The position numbers were made by a program, and so were the translations under genes. From Bdellovibrionales bacterium RIFOXYD12_FULL_39_22 (GTDB taxonomy: Bacteria > Bdellovibrionota > Bacteriovoracia > Bacteriovoracales > Bacteriovoracaceae), in contig MEQL01000007.1 in assembly GCA_001770205.1 (NCBI GenBank), positions 62,001 to 126,000 of the forward strand: a stretch of DNA of 64,000 bases. The letters run 5' to 3'. Positions 27,782 to 35,867 of the stretch are shown piece by piece. A model generated the notes under the pieces. The model had not been told where the DNA came from and ran no database searches. It was given only the letters and a program-made list of their open reading frames with translations. Position 1 is the stretch's first letter, and the number at the start of each line of letters is the position of its first letter.

Positions 27782-28011
27782 TTCAAGTTAATCCTACTTG
27801 AGGGCTTCGCTTTGAAACTAGATTTAAAAGGAATTATGATAACGATCCCCTTTGACAGCGCTTGGCATAAACCATTTTTAAGATTATTTTTGAAGCATAT
27901 ATTGTCTAAAGTGGGAGAGCAAGATTTTTTTTCAATTGAAACAGCAGTTGACGCATAATTAAAAAAGGCTTAAAACCCACGCATCCAATTATTAATAATT
28001 AAGAGTATAGC
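27782..28011. promoter_or_regulatory. divergent intergenic region, 230 bases
   Basis: This gap separates two divergent glycosyltransferase genes and must carry both promoters. TTGACA at 27852-27857 could serve the rightward operon, but no good -10 lies at standard spacing. The rightward gene has no clear Shine-Dalgarno before its ATG at 28012. No further gene is seen here. Confidence 0.35.
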
Positions 28012-29244
28012 ATGTCAGAAAACGGCAAAAATAGCGCCCGGCACATTCTAATTTTACCCTCTTGGTATAAAAACACTTACGGGGAGAATAGTGGTTCGTT
28101 TGTTCGAGAGCAGGCAAAAGCGATAAGTGCCCACGGGTTTAAGATTGGAGTTATTCACAACAGTATGGCCCTACTAAGCTACATCGCAAAATTCAGAAAG
28201 ATACCTAGGTTGAAGCAGATGTGCTTCGAGGACGATGGAATATATACTTGCCTTGGTGAGACCTTACAAATCCCGACATTGCGCGGCACGCGTATTGCCA
28301 TAATCGGCTCCATTATCTCCACAATAAATAAGATTGTGTCATTCGTTAATGCCACAAGGAATCGCTGGGCCTGGCTTAAACTATTTGAAAAGTATGTTGC
28401 AGTTAATGGGCCGCCTGATCTTTTACACGTGCATAGTGTTTACCCTTCCGACGTTCCGATAACAATTGCTCGGCGTTATAAGATACCTTACGTCGTCACG
28501 GAGCATTGGAGCGGATTTGCAGATGCCAGAGTGGATCAACGAAGGGATTGGATTAGGAACATCTACTCCGCCCCCAGTGCAGTTATTTCGGTATCTACAG
28601 CGCTGCAGCGACTGTTAATGGATCGGTGCGGAGTTCGATCAACGGTCATTCCAAATTGTATAGATTTTAATAAATTTACCCCAACAGCGAGAAAGGAAAA
28701 AAATTTTTCCTTTCTCGCTGTTGGGTATTTTAATAAAATAAAACGATACGATCTATTAATTGCAGCATTTAACAAAGCATTTAAGAATGATCCTTCTGTG
28801 GAATTGCGTATTATCGGAGATGGATATTTGATGGATGATTTGAAAAAAATGGCAACTGATTGCGGAGCGAATATAACTTTTCTGGGGGGGATGGGACGAT
28901 CTGAAGTAGCAACTAACATCGCAACCTCACATGTTTTAGTTTCTACCAGTGATTTTGAAACCTTTGGCGTGACACTAATTGAAGCATTGGCGTCAGGCGT
29001 GCCGGTCATTGCTACGAAAAGTGGTGGGCCAGAAGATATTGTGACGCGAGAGCAATATGGCCATCTATGTGATTCATCCATAGATAGTATCGCTAAAACG
29101 ATGGTTGACGCTAAAAATAATTATGGAAAATTTGTTTCCAAGGAGATTCGGGAGCTTGCCTTTAATGATTTTTCGGAGGAGGCGGTTGTCCCGCGGATCA
29201 TTGACATCTATACCAACGTCGTAAAAAACCACGGACGGCCGTGA
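28012..29244 (+). CDS. family 4 glycosyltransferase
   Basis: The product is 410 residues, a retaining GT-B enzyme. ILPSWYKNTYGENSGSFVREQAKA is the characteristic N-terminus in which the GS/SF loop meets the donor. HVHSVYPSD, TEHWSGFAD and IPNCIDFNKF follow, then VGYFNKIKRYDLL opens the second domain. The EX7E motif is ETFGVTLIE, followed by GVPVIATKSGGPEDIV. The coding sequence contains a perfect 22-bp inverted repeat at 28680-28725, at the junction between the two domains, without disturbing the family's length there. The stop overlaps the GTG start of the next glycosyltransferase. Confidence 0.88.
   Translation: MSENGKNSARHILILPSWYKNTYGENSGSFVREQAKAISAHGFKIGVIHNSMALLSYIAKFRKIPRLKQMCFEDDGIYTCLGETLQIPTLRGTRIAIIGSIISTINKIVSFVNATRNRWAWLKLFEKYVAVNGPPDLLHVHSVYPSDVPITIARRYKIPYVVTEHWSGFADARVDQRRDWIRNIYSAPSAVISVSTALQRLLMDRCGVRSTVIPNCIDFNKFTPTARKEKNFSFLAVGYFNKIKRYDLLIAAFNKAFKNDPSVELRIIGDGYLMDDLKKMATDCGANITFLGGMGRSEVATNIATSHVLVSTSDFETFGVTLIEALASGVPVIATKSGGPEDIVTREQYGHLCDSSIDSIAKTMVDAKNNYGKFVSKEIRELAFNDFSEEAVVPRIIDIYTNVVKNHGRP
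28680..28725. repeat. perfect 22-bp inverted repeat with 2-nt loop inside a coding sequence
   Basis: The left arm at 28680-28701 starts CCCAACAGCGAGAAAGG and continues with five A. The right arm at 28704-28725 is its exact reverse complement; AA at 28702-28703 is the loop. Both strands consequently encode nearly the same peptide, PTARKEK followed by FSFLAVG. An 11-base direct repeat ATTTTAATAAA lies on each side (28664-28674 and 28727-28737), 63 bases apart. The RNA would fold into a very strong hairpin in mid-message. Confidence 0.9.
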
Positions 29245-30356
29245 AAGCGATATTTTATCATCCCGCAGAACTTTGCCCCAGGCCCTCAGGTAGTGGAATT
29301 CGTCCACATAAGATGATCCTTGAATTACAAAAAGCGTGTGAGAATGTCTATGTTGTCGCTGGTAATTCTAAAGAACGGAAATTGAAAGTTCGGGAAATTA
29401 AAAAAAATATAAACCTGGGGCTCAAAGTTGATTTCATCTATTTTGAAAATAAGTCGTCTCCTGTGACACTATCAATAATTAGATTGGTAGGTATTGCTTT
29501 TCCTTTCCCTTGTTTTTTTGATTTGTTCTTCTTGCTGTTTTGTGCCAGACGCGGAATAAAAATTGGCTACTATTTTAGAGATATTCATTGGGACTTTGGT
29601 TATATTTACGAAGGCGTCGTGGGATGGTTCGGAGTAATTTTATTGAAGATGTTTGGAAGATTAGAGCTTATGTTTCTCAAAAAATTTATCAAACATATAT
29701 TTGTTCCAACAGGGGCCTTTGCCGAATATTTGCAAAATAAGTACAAAATTTTCTCTAGACCACTACCACCTGGATCAGATCTTGAATTGTGTCCTGCTAA
29801 AAATTATTCAAATAACAACCTTAGAATTGGATATGTCGGAGGTAGCGGGGCGCTTTATGACCCCCGCACACTATTTTCCGCGATGTCTTTGTTGCCGAAA
29901 AGTATCACTCTGAGTTATTGTACACGCAAAACGGAGTGGGAACTTGTGAAATCAAAATATCAACTGCCGCAAAACGTGAGGATTGTACATTTTTCTGGAA
30001 ACGAATTAATAGATTTTTACCGCAATTGTGATGTCACAATATATCCGCTTCCCCCGGCACGCGAATATTCTCGCATGGCATTTTCGTTTAAAATTCCGGA
30101 ATACCTTTGTGCCGGTAAGCCGGTTATCGTTTTTGATGGCACAGCTGTTTCCGATTTTATTATAAACAATAATCTTGGTTGGAGCGTCGGAGATAATGCG
30201 GTTGATTTAGCAAACCTTATGTTATTTCTGGCAAACGGCCATGACGAAATTTTGCGTAAAATAGATAATGTAATAAAGTTTCGACCACAACTTTCGTGGA
30301 CCAATACTGTGCGCACATTGTTTGAATATTTACAACTGGAGGCCTGTCAAGCATGA
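29241..30356 (+). CDS. GT-B-type glycosyltransferase, paralogue of the 24572 gene
   Basis: The product is 371 residues with GTG start at 29241 overlapping the previous stop. It shares with the protein encoded at 24572-25660 the motif SGIRPHKMILEL, then GYYFRDIHWDFGY (compare GLFYRDAYWLFE), LPPGSD, IGYVGGSGALYD and FSFKIPEYLCAGKPVIVF. The two are homologous over their length and probably act on related acceptors in consecutive steps. It ends by overlapping the ABC exporter gene by four bases, so GT4, this enzyme and the exporter form one operon. Confidence 0.78.
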   Translation: MKAIFYHPAELCPRPSGSGIRPHKMILELQKACENVYVVAGNSKERKLKVREIKKNINLGLKVDFIYFENKSSPVTLSIIRLVGIAFPFPCFFDLFFLLFCARRGIKIGYYFRDIHWDFGYIYEGVVGWFGVILLKMFGRLELMFLKKFIKHIFVPTGAFAEYLQNKYKIFSRPLPPGSDLELCPAKNYSNNNLRIGYVGGSGALYDPRTLFSAMSLLPKSITLSYCTRKTEWELVKSKYQLPQNVRIVHFSGNELIDFYRNCDVTIYPLPPAREYSRMAFSFKIPEYLCAGKPVIVFDGTAVSDFIINNNLGWSVGDNAVDLANLMLFLANGHDEILRKIDNVIKFRPQLSWTNTVRTLFEYLQLEACQA

Positions 30357-32263
30357 AAGTATCGAAACGTATCAGGTCCAAGATTCGATCGCTAATGAGC
30401 CTTTTAATGGGGGGGCGAGATATTGTAGATGCGCTTACCTCGTTCTATCGGATGTATGCATACCAATACAAAAAACAGATTGGAATTCTTTTAGCAGGGG
30501 CAATTCTTTCTGGCGCCATAGAGATTATGGGCCTTCTTTTGCTCTACATTCTCCTGCGGTTTCTTATTAACATTAACTCATTCGACGATTCACACATAGT
30601 TATTCGCACACTAAACTCGTTTGGTATTGCTAACAGAAATCACATGGCCGCGATTATCGGAATGGCAATAACGGTTACTTTCGTCGCCAAAAACATCTAC
30701 ATAATATTCTATTATCATACACAGCATCTAACGCTTAGGCGTTGGAAGATAGATTTAGGAAAAAGGCTAATGGAGGGCTATATGGCCGCTCCGTATCAAA
30801 TCATGTTGGGATACAACAGCTCAACAATTATAAGAAACGTGAACAATATTGTGGCCCAGGCCCTGAACGGATTTGTTCTTTCTGGTTTTAACTTCTTTTC
30901 TAATATGATTGTAGGTCTAATTTTGCTCAGTATCCTTTATGTGAAATACTTTACTATCACACTAATAACTGCTTCAACTTTAGTGGTCTCAACGATACTT
31001 CAAAATAAATTCATCAAAAAGAAGACAGCTGATCTGGGGAGAGAGCGCGACAAGCTGATGGTGGAACAAAACAAGAGCGTGTATCAAGGACTACACTCAT
31101 TAAAGGAAACTAAAGTTTTATTGAGAGAAAACTTTTTTTTAAAGAACTTTGAGACAATCAACAATTTGACCGTGGATAACGATACTACCGCAATGTTGTA
31201 TGCGAGGCTGCCTAGCCACATAACGGAAGTTGTTATTATTATCTCTATCGTGATGATTTCTGTTGTCGTCTTGTTTGAAAATTCCCATGACTCTAGTCTA
31301 TCGGTTGCCTCTCTTGGAATTCTCGCGGCCGTTGCATTTAGAATTGCTCCTATTATGAATCGTACTACCGCAGCATTGCAAGGATTGAGCAATAATCTTA
31401 ACAGCATGAAGACATTGTTTGCAGAATTTCAAAAACTAAAAGATTACAAATTGCTTAATTTGGATCGCAAGAATATCAACGCCCTCCCCTTTAATTCAAC
31501 GATAAAATTACAAAAAGTCAATTACAGATACCCTAAGGCCAGATCAAGGGCACTGGCGGATATCAACTTGGCCATTAATCGTGGAGAGGTAATGGGTGTA
31601 GTCGGAGAGTCAGGTGCTGGCAAGACCACCTTGATTGATTTAATTCTAGGACTTATTGCCCCGACAGAGGGGAATCTTTCCATTGATAATGTATTGATCA
31701 CAGAGAGTAATACAAAAAACTGGCAAAAAAATGTCTGCTACGTTCCTCAAGCAGTATACCTGAGTGATGCGTCTATTCGATCAAACATTGCTTTCGGAGT
31801 CCCCGATAACGAAATTGACGATGGCCGAATTGTGGAAGTGCTAAAGGATGTTGATCTGTATGATCATGTTATGGCCCTTGATGGTGGAATAGCATTTGCG
31901 GTAGGCGAAAATGGAAAAAACTTATCGGGAGGCCAGAAACAGCGTGTTGGTATCGCTCGGGCGCTATATCTTGATGCAGACGTTATTGTACTCGATGAAG
32001 CAACAGCGGCATTAGATGTGGGCACGGAATACAAGATCACCGAAACAATCAAAAAAATTAAAAATAAAAAGACGATCATTGTTATAGCACATCGTCTATC
32101 GACGATTTATGAAGCAGATCGGGTAGTTTTTATGAAAGATGCGAAGGTTGTCGATGTTGGTACTTTCAGTGAATTAGTCGGGCGTAATCCTGCTTTTGAA
32201 GACATGGCGATCAAATCACGGCTTGTTACAAATGATGTTGCGTCACAGGCAGAGATTGTCTAA
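30353..32263 (+). CDS. ABC exporter, fused membrane and ATPase domains (PglK/MsbA-like)
   Basis: The product is 636 residues. Residues 40-360 hold six membrane helices of the type I exporter fold. The ATPase domain has Walker A GESGAGKTT at about 419-427, Q-loop YVPQAVYL, signature LSGGQKQRVGIARAL at about 524, Walker B VIVLDEATAALD and the H-loop IVIAHRLS. Half-transporters of this kind dimerise and flip lipid-linked oligosaccharides or lipids. The position at the end of a glycosyltransferase operon fits a PglK-like flippase role (inference). No Wzx is seen in the window, which makes this the best flippase candidate. Confidence 0.87.
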   Translation: MKVSKRIRSKIRSLMSLLMGGRDIVDALTSFYRMYAYQYKKQIGILLAGAILSGAIEIMGLLLLYILLRFLININSFDDSHIVIRTLNSFGIANRNHMAAIIGMAITVTFVAKNIYIIFYYHTQHLTLRRWKIDLGKRLMEGYMAAPYQIMLGYNSSTIIRNVNNIVAQALNGFVLSGFNFFSNMIVGLILLSILYVKYFTITLITASTLVVSTILQNKFIKKKTADLGRERDKLMVEQNKSVYQGLHSLKETKVLLRENFFLKNFETINNLTVDNDTTAMLYARLPSHITEVVIIISIVMISVVVLFENSHDSSLSVASLGILAAVAFRIAPIMNRTTAALQGLSNNLNSMKTLFAEFQKLKDYKLLNLDRKNINALPFNSTIKLQKVNYRYPKARSRALADINLAINRGEVMGVVGESGAGKTTLIDLILGLIAPTEGNLSIDNVLITESNTKNWQKNVCYVPQAVYLSDASIRSNIAFGVPDNEIDDGRIVEVLKDVDLYDHVMALDGGIAFAVGENGKNLSGGQKQRVGIARALYLDADVIVLDEATAALDVGTEYKITETIKKIKNKKTIIVIAHRLSTIYEADRVVFMKDAKVVDVGTFSELVGRNPAFEDMAIKSRLVTNDVASQAEIV

Positions 32264-32307
32264 TTAACTGCTTCTATATGCCTCAATACTTGCTTAATTT
32301 CCAAATA

Positions 32308-32357
32308 TCTCTCAAATCTCTCAAATCTGTCAAAAATCTCTCAAAATCTCTCAAAAA
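32308..32357 (+). repeat. five tandem TCTCTCAAA-type repeats before the AlbA-domain regulator
   Basis: Units start at 32308, 32317, 32326 (TCTGTCAAA variant), 32337 and 32347, with periods of 9, 9, 11 and 10 bases. The array ends seven bases before a TATAAT (32364-32369) and covers the place of the -35 box. An inverted half-copy (TTGAGAT) follows at 32358-32364. Near-helical spacing suggests a protein-binding array, perhaps for the product of the next gene. Confidence 0.75.
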
Positions 32358-32363
32358 TTGAGA

Positions 32364-32369
32364 TATAAT
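32364..32369 (+). promoter_or_regulatory. TATAAT -10 box downstream of the repeat array
   Basis: A perfect -10 hexamer lies 51 bases before ATG 32420. The -35 position falls inside the TCTCTCAAA repeats and has no TTGACA, as expected for an activator-dependent or repeat-controlled promoter. Confidence 0.55.
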
Positions 32370-32419
32370 GGGTGTGGATTATTTATTTTTAATTTTATAG
32401 AATAAAAGAGAGAAGCAAA

Positions 32420-33784
32420 ATGATGGCAACTTATTCAGAAATCGAAGGCCGTTGTCTTGAGTTTAAAGAGAAGTTAACTACCTATCAGCAACTTTACAAA
32501 ACGGTTGTGGCGTTTGCCAACGATGTGGGTGGAAAAATCATAATAGGGGTTCAGGATAAAGATAGAAAAATAATTGGTGTAAATGAGCACGACCTCGATC
32601 GCTATTTGGAAGAAATTCCGCGGGCCATCTATGAGGCGATTACCCCCGCTTTGCAACCGGCCATGGCCGTCAAGCTTATGTCTGGAAAGCAGCTTTTGGA
32701 GATCGAAGTTTTTCCTGGAAACAAAAAACCATATTTTATAAAATCCAAAGGCCTTCCGGCGGGAGTATACATTAGAATTGGTTCGCATAGTGTTCCGGCC
32801 TCTGCAGACATCTTGGAAGATCTTCAACGTATGGCCGGCAGTGAAAATTTTGACAGCGGCCTAGCACCAGGAGTTACAGTACAAGAACTTGATCCTCTGG
32901 CACTGAAGTCGTATTACGGAAAGCATTATTCTCAAGAGCGGTTAGTCTCAGATAAGATTATTATCCGTGACCCCTTTTCTGGAAAGCTGGCCATTTCATT
33001 TGCCGGGGTGCTTTTTTTTCATCCGCATCCAGAGAAAATTTTTCCTCAATGTGAAATACTATTCACCAAGTTTGCCACAACAGATACAAAAAAAATTTCT
33101 CGGAGCATTGACTTTCACGGCCCTTTAATTTCGTTGGTAGATGAGGTTCTGACAGAAGTGCAATCTCATTTGGCCCGCGACTTTAAATTAAAGGGGGCCA
33201 GGCTGTCGGCCCAAAATCATATAATACCAGAAGAGGCCTTGCGTGAATCACTGATGAATGCGGTGATCCATCGAAAATACTATTTGAGCGATGCCATTAA
33301 AATAGCACTATTTTCTGATCGCTTGGAAATATTTAGTCCTGGAAATTTTCCTGGCCCCATTGTAGATTTGCGCAGTGGCGTCTCCTATTCTAGAAATTCA
33401 CTCATCCGCCAAATTGCACGTAATGCTGGACTTGTCGAAAAAAGAGGATTGGGTCTGATTAAAATTTTGGACACTTGTCAACATAATGGTAATCCCCCTC
33501 CAGATATCTATGAAGGTGAAGGAGATTTTGTAAAAGTAGTCTTTTATTTGGATCAAAACAAAAAAATAAAAGAGCAGTCAATCGTTGATTATAATTCCTG
33601 GCCCACGGGCCTTGTGTTACTACGAGAGTGGCATCAAGAAAAGAGGGCGTTCACACTCAAAGAGCTAGCAGCATTGTTGCAGTGTTCTCGAAACACGGCA
33701 AAAAGTAAAATTGAGTTTTTGCTAACGAAGAAATTTTTGTATTTAAAAGGTGCGGGCCCGAGTACTCGCTACGAATGGCAGTAG
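32420..33784 (+). CDS. AlbA_2-domain putative regulator with ATPase-like C-terminal region (COG2865 type)
   Basis: The product is 454 residues. The N-terminal 130 residues match the Schlafen-type AlbA_2 domain: E-x-KE (LEFKEKL), VVAFANDVGGKIIIGVQDKDRKIIGV, then PYFIKSKGLPAGVYIRIGSHSVPAS. The middle contains EEALRESLMNAVIHRKYY and FSPGNFPG, the GHKL-like ATPase elements usual in this group. The C-terminus is a winged-helix-like tail (FTLKELAALLQCSRNTAKSKIEFLLTK). Such proteins are treated as transcriptional regulators with uncertain targets. The upstream repeat array suggests self-regulation. It interrupts the polysaccharide genes and converges with a GT4 gene 15 bases away. Confidence 0.82.
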   Translation: MMATYSEIEGRCLEFKEKLTTYQQLYKTVVAFANDVGGKIIIGVQDKDRKIIGVNEHDLDRYLEEIPRAIYEAITPALQPAMAVKLMSGKQLLEIEVFPGNKKPYFIKSKGLPAGVYIRIGSHSVPASADILEDLQRMAGSENFDSGLAPGVTVQELDPLALKSYYGKHYSQERLVSDKIIIRDPFSGKLAISFAGVLFFHPHPEKIFPQCEILFTKFATTDTKKISRSIDFHGPLISLVDEVLTEVQSHLARDFKLKGARLSAQNHIIPEEALRESLMNAVIHRKYYLSDAIKIALFSDRLEIFSPGNFPGPIVDLRSGVSYSRNSLIRQIARNAGLVEKRGLGLIKILDTCQHNGNPPPDIYEGEGDFVKVVFYLDQNKKIKEQSIVDYNSWPTGLVLLREWHQEKRAFTLKELAALLQCSRNTAKSKIEFLLTKKFLYLKGAGPSTRYEWQ

Positions 33785-33799
33785 TTTTAGTACCAGTGA

Positions 33800-34906
33800 C
33801 TATTTGAATTTTGCAATAGTTTCTAGGTAGGCCCGGGCCATGCTATCTATAGAAGCACTCCATGTATAGTTGGAAAGAACATGTTTGCGTCCGTTTATCC
33901 CCATCATGTTTCTTAGTGTCTCATCTCTAATTAATTTTGTTATTGCTGCCGATGCTTCTACCTGGTCATCTGTTTTGACAATAATTCCCGTAACGTTATC
34001 AATTGTGACTTCTGCCGGCCCATCGGCGTTTGAAACCACTACAGCTTTTTGACAGGCCGACGCTTCTAATATAGCAACGCCAAAACTCTCTTTGCGCGAA
34101 AGTGCGACGAAGAGATCCATTTGATTGATCACACTAGGAACTTGCTCATGTGGAATTTTTCCAAGGAAGGTGGTGTGATCTGATATACCAAGTCGTGCTG
34201 CTAAATCGAGCAGGTCTTTTTTTTGCGGGCCATCGCCTGCAATTAATAATTTTAAATTGTAATCTTGCTGAAGACTATTTTGGGCCTTAGCAAAAGCATG
34301 TAGCAAAGTATCAATTCCGTATTTATGTTCGAGCGTTTTTACCGTTCCAATTGTTAGATTTTTATTTGGTGTGTTCACATTTGACTGTGGTGCAAACAAT
34401 TTTTCGTCGATCCCAAAAGGAGTTATAAAAACCAAGTCGTGGGCAAAAGTTTTTGCCATCTCTTTTGCCATAGCATTACTTGTTGAAGCAATAGCAGTTG
34501 CATTTTTTAAGTTCCCTTTCAAAAACCATTTATGGACAGATGATTTATTGGGGAAATCGTAGATATCACTTCCCCAAACGGATAGAAGTAGTGGTTTAAA
34601 ACGACAGAGTCTTGCCAACAAACCATATCCGGTGGCGTAGTGAGCATTAAGAATATCTGGACGTAGCATTTTGAGAAGAGACCTTAAACTGATAGCGGAG
34701 GAAAAATATCCAAAGGGGGCATAAAAAGGAAGTATATGAATTTGTACTTTCGCATCATACTGATTGGGCAGCGGAGGAGGAGGGTGGCAGCTGATAACAT
34801 GCACATCGATACCGTTGGCCGCTAGCCCATTGGCCCATCTACAAGTATGTATTGATTGTGCGTTAGCAAGAAGAGCTACCTTCATTTGCATATTCCGGTT
34901 AGTCAA
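33800..34906 (-). CDS. family 4 glycosyltransferase
   Basis: The product is 368 residues. The N-terminus has ALLANAQSIHTCRWANGLAA, HYATGYGLLARL and VWGSDIYDFP. The second domain starts at IGTVKTLEHKYGIDTLL and contains the EX7E motif ESFGVAILE, then ACQKAVVVSNADGPAEV. This pattern is the GT4 group that uses UDP-sugars. It overlaps the upstream E1-beta gene by eight bases, the only glycosyltransferase so coupled. That links its product to the reaction of the E1 pair and possibly to phosphonate-bearing sugar assembly (inference). Confidence 0.87.
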   Translation of the reverse strand: MTNRNMQMKVALLANAQSIHTCRWANGLAANGIDVHVISCHPPPPLPNQYDAKVQIHILPFYAPFGYFSSAISLRSLLKMLRPDILNAHYATGYGLLARLCRFKPLLLSVWGSDIYDFPNKSSVHKWFLKGNLKNATAIASTSNAMAKEMAKTFAHDLVFITPFGIDEKLFAPQSNVNTPNKNLTIGTVKTLEHKYGIDTLLHAFAKAQNSLQQDYNLKLLIAGDGPQKKDLLDLAARLGISDHTTFLGKIPHEQVPSVINQMDLFVALSRKESFGVAILEASACQKAVVVSNADGPAEVTIDNVTGIIVKTDDQVEASAAITKLIRDETLRNMMGINGRKHVLSNYTWSASIDSMARAYLETIAKFK

Positions 34907-35867
34907 AATTTTTGATGCAGTCGACGATATTGTCGGCGTGAATGTAATAATCTTTTTCTAGCACTCGATTGGCCGGCGCCGGAAGATCTGGTAGGGCCAG
35001 TCGGCGGGCACGGGTGGATGGAGCATGTTCTAAAACTTGCGCCAAGATTTCTGCGGCAACTCCAAAGCTGGCCCAGGTACCATCTACCACGATAATTTTT
35101 TTAGTCTTTCTCGCAGAGGCAAGGATTGTACTACTATCAAGAGGCTTAATAGATCTTAGGTCAATGACCTCGGCATTGATGGCATAGGTGTTTTGCAATA
35201 TTTGGGCGGCCTTCAGTGATTCTTGAACTAAATAGGAGCTAGCGACAATCGTCAGATCTGTTCCTTCTCTTGCGATATGGGCCTTGCCAATGGGTGTTTC
35301 AAAAATTTCTTCAGGAACCTCATCTTCAATCCCATACAACCATCGATCATCAATGAATACTACCGGATTAGGATCTTTGATTGCCGCAACCATTAAACCC
35401 TTGGCATCGCGGGCAGTCGCTGGCATGACCACCTTGAGTCCTGGCACATGAGCAAACATGGCCTGTAGTGCTTGGGAGTGCTGAGCGGCCTGCTCACCGC
35501 CACGATTTATGATCCCCCAAAACACAACGGGTACCGGGAGTGCCCCACCATTCATATAACTCCAGTTGGCCGCTTGATTAATTATTGGATCAAAAGCATA
35601 GAGCATAAAATCCACCCGAGGATGCACCGAAATAGCTGGATGGCCGGCGATGGCCGCCCCGACGGCCGCACCGGTCATAGCATTTTCAGAAACAGGTGTG
35701 TCAATAACTCGATCATCTCCAAAAAGCTCAATCAAATCTTTACAAGTGTTCCCTACATACCATGGACTTTTAACTCCTTGGCCGATTAGAATAACGCGTT
35801 CGTCTGCTTGCATGGCCTGCTTTAATGCTTCGTTGATAGCAAGACCGAATTTAAGTTTTCTGGCCAT
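34899..35867 (-). CDS. TPP-dependent 2-oxoacid dehydrogenase/decarboxylase E1, beta subunit
   Basis: The product is 322 residues, the usual length of E1-beta (pyruvate, acetoin or branched-chain types). FGLAINEALKQAM, GQGV, DTPVSENAMTGAAVGAAIAG (with the Glu that activates TPP), RVDFMLYAFDPIINQAA and the GGEQAAQHSQ loop are all in place. The C-terminal half has the DLRSIKPLD signature of the transketolase C domain. It overlaps the alpha gene by 17 bases, so the two form a heteromer. There is no E2 or E3 gene in the window, so a non-oxidative decarboxylase role is likely. Phosphonopyruvate is the attractive substrate given the PEP mutase nearby. Confidence 0.87.
   Translation of the reverse strand: MARKLKFGLAINEALKQAMQADERVILIGQGVKSPWYVGNTCKDLIELFGDDRVIDTPVSENAMTGAAVGAAIAGHPAISVHPRVDFMLYAFDPIINQAANWSYMNGGALPVPVVFWGIINRGGEQAAQHSQALQAMFAHVPGLKVVMPATARDAKGLMVAAIKDPNPVVFIDDRWLYGIEDEVPEEIFETPIGKAHIAREGTDLTIVASSYLVQESLKAAQILQNTYAINAEVIDLRSIKPLDSSTILASARKTKKIIVVDGTWASFGVAAEILAQVLEHAPSTRARRLALPDLPAPANRVLEKDYYIHADNIVDCIKNFD

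Noticed and set aside
28664-28737. Inserted palindromic mobile element with 11-base target duplication
   Set aside because: The GT4 length and motifs around the site are normal for the family, so an insertion of 63 bases is unlikely.
28563-29081. 172-codon open frame on the minus strand, containing PTARKEK-FFSFLAVGV
   Set aside because: It is an antisense shadow of the GT4 gene; the resemblance comes only from the palindrome, which reads the same on both strands.
32308-32357. CRISPR-like array
   Set aside because: Units are only 9-11 bases with no spacers and no cas genes; a tandem operator array fits better.
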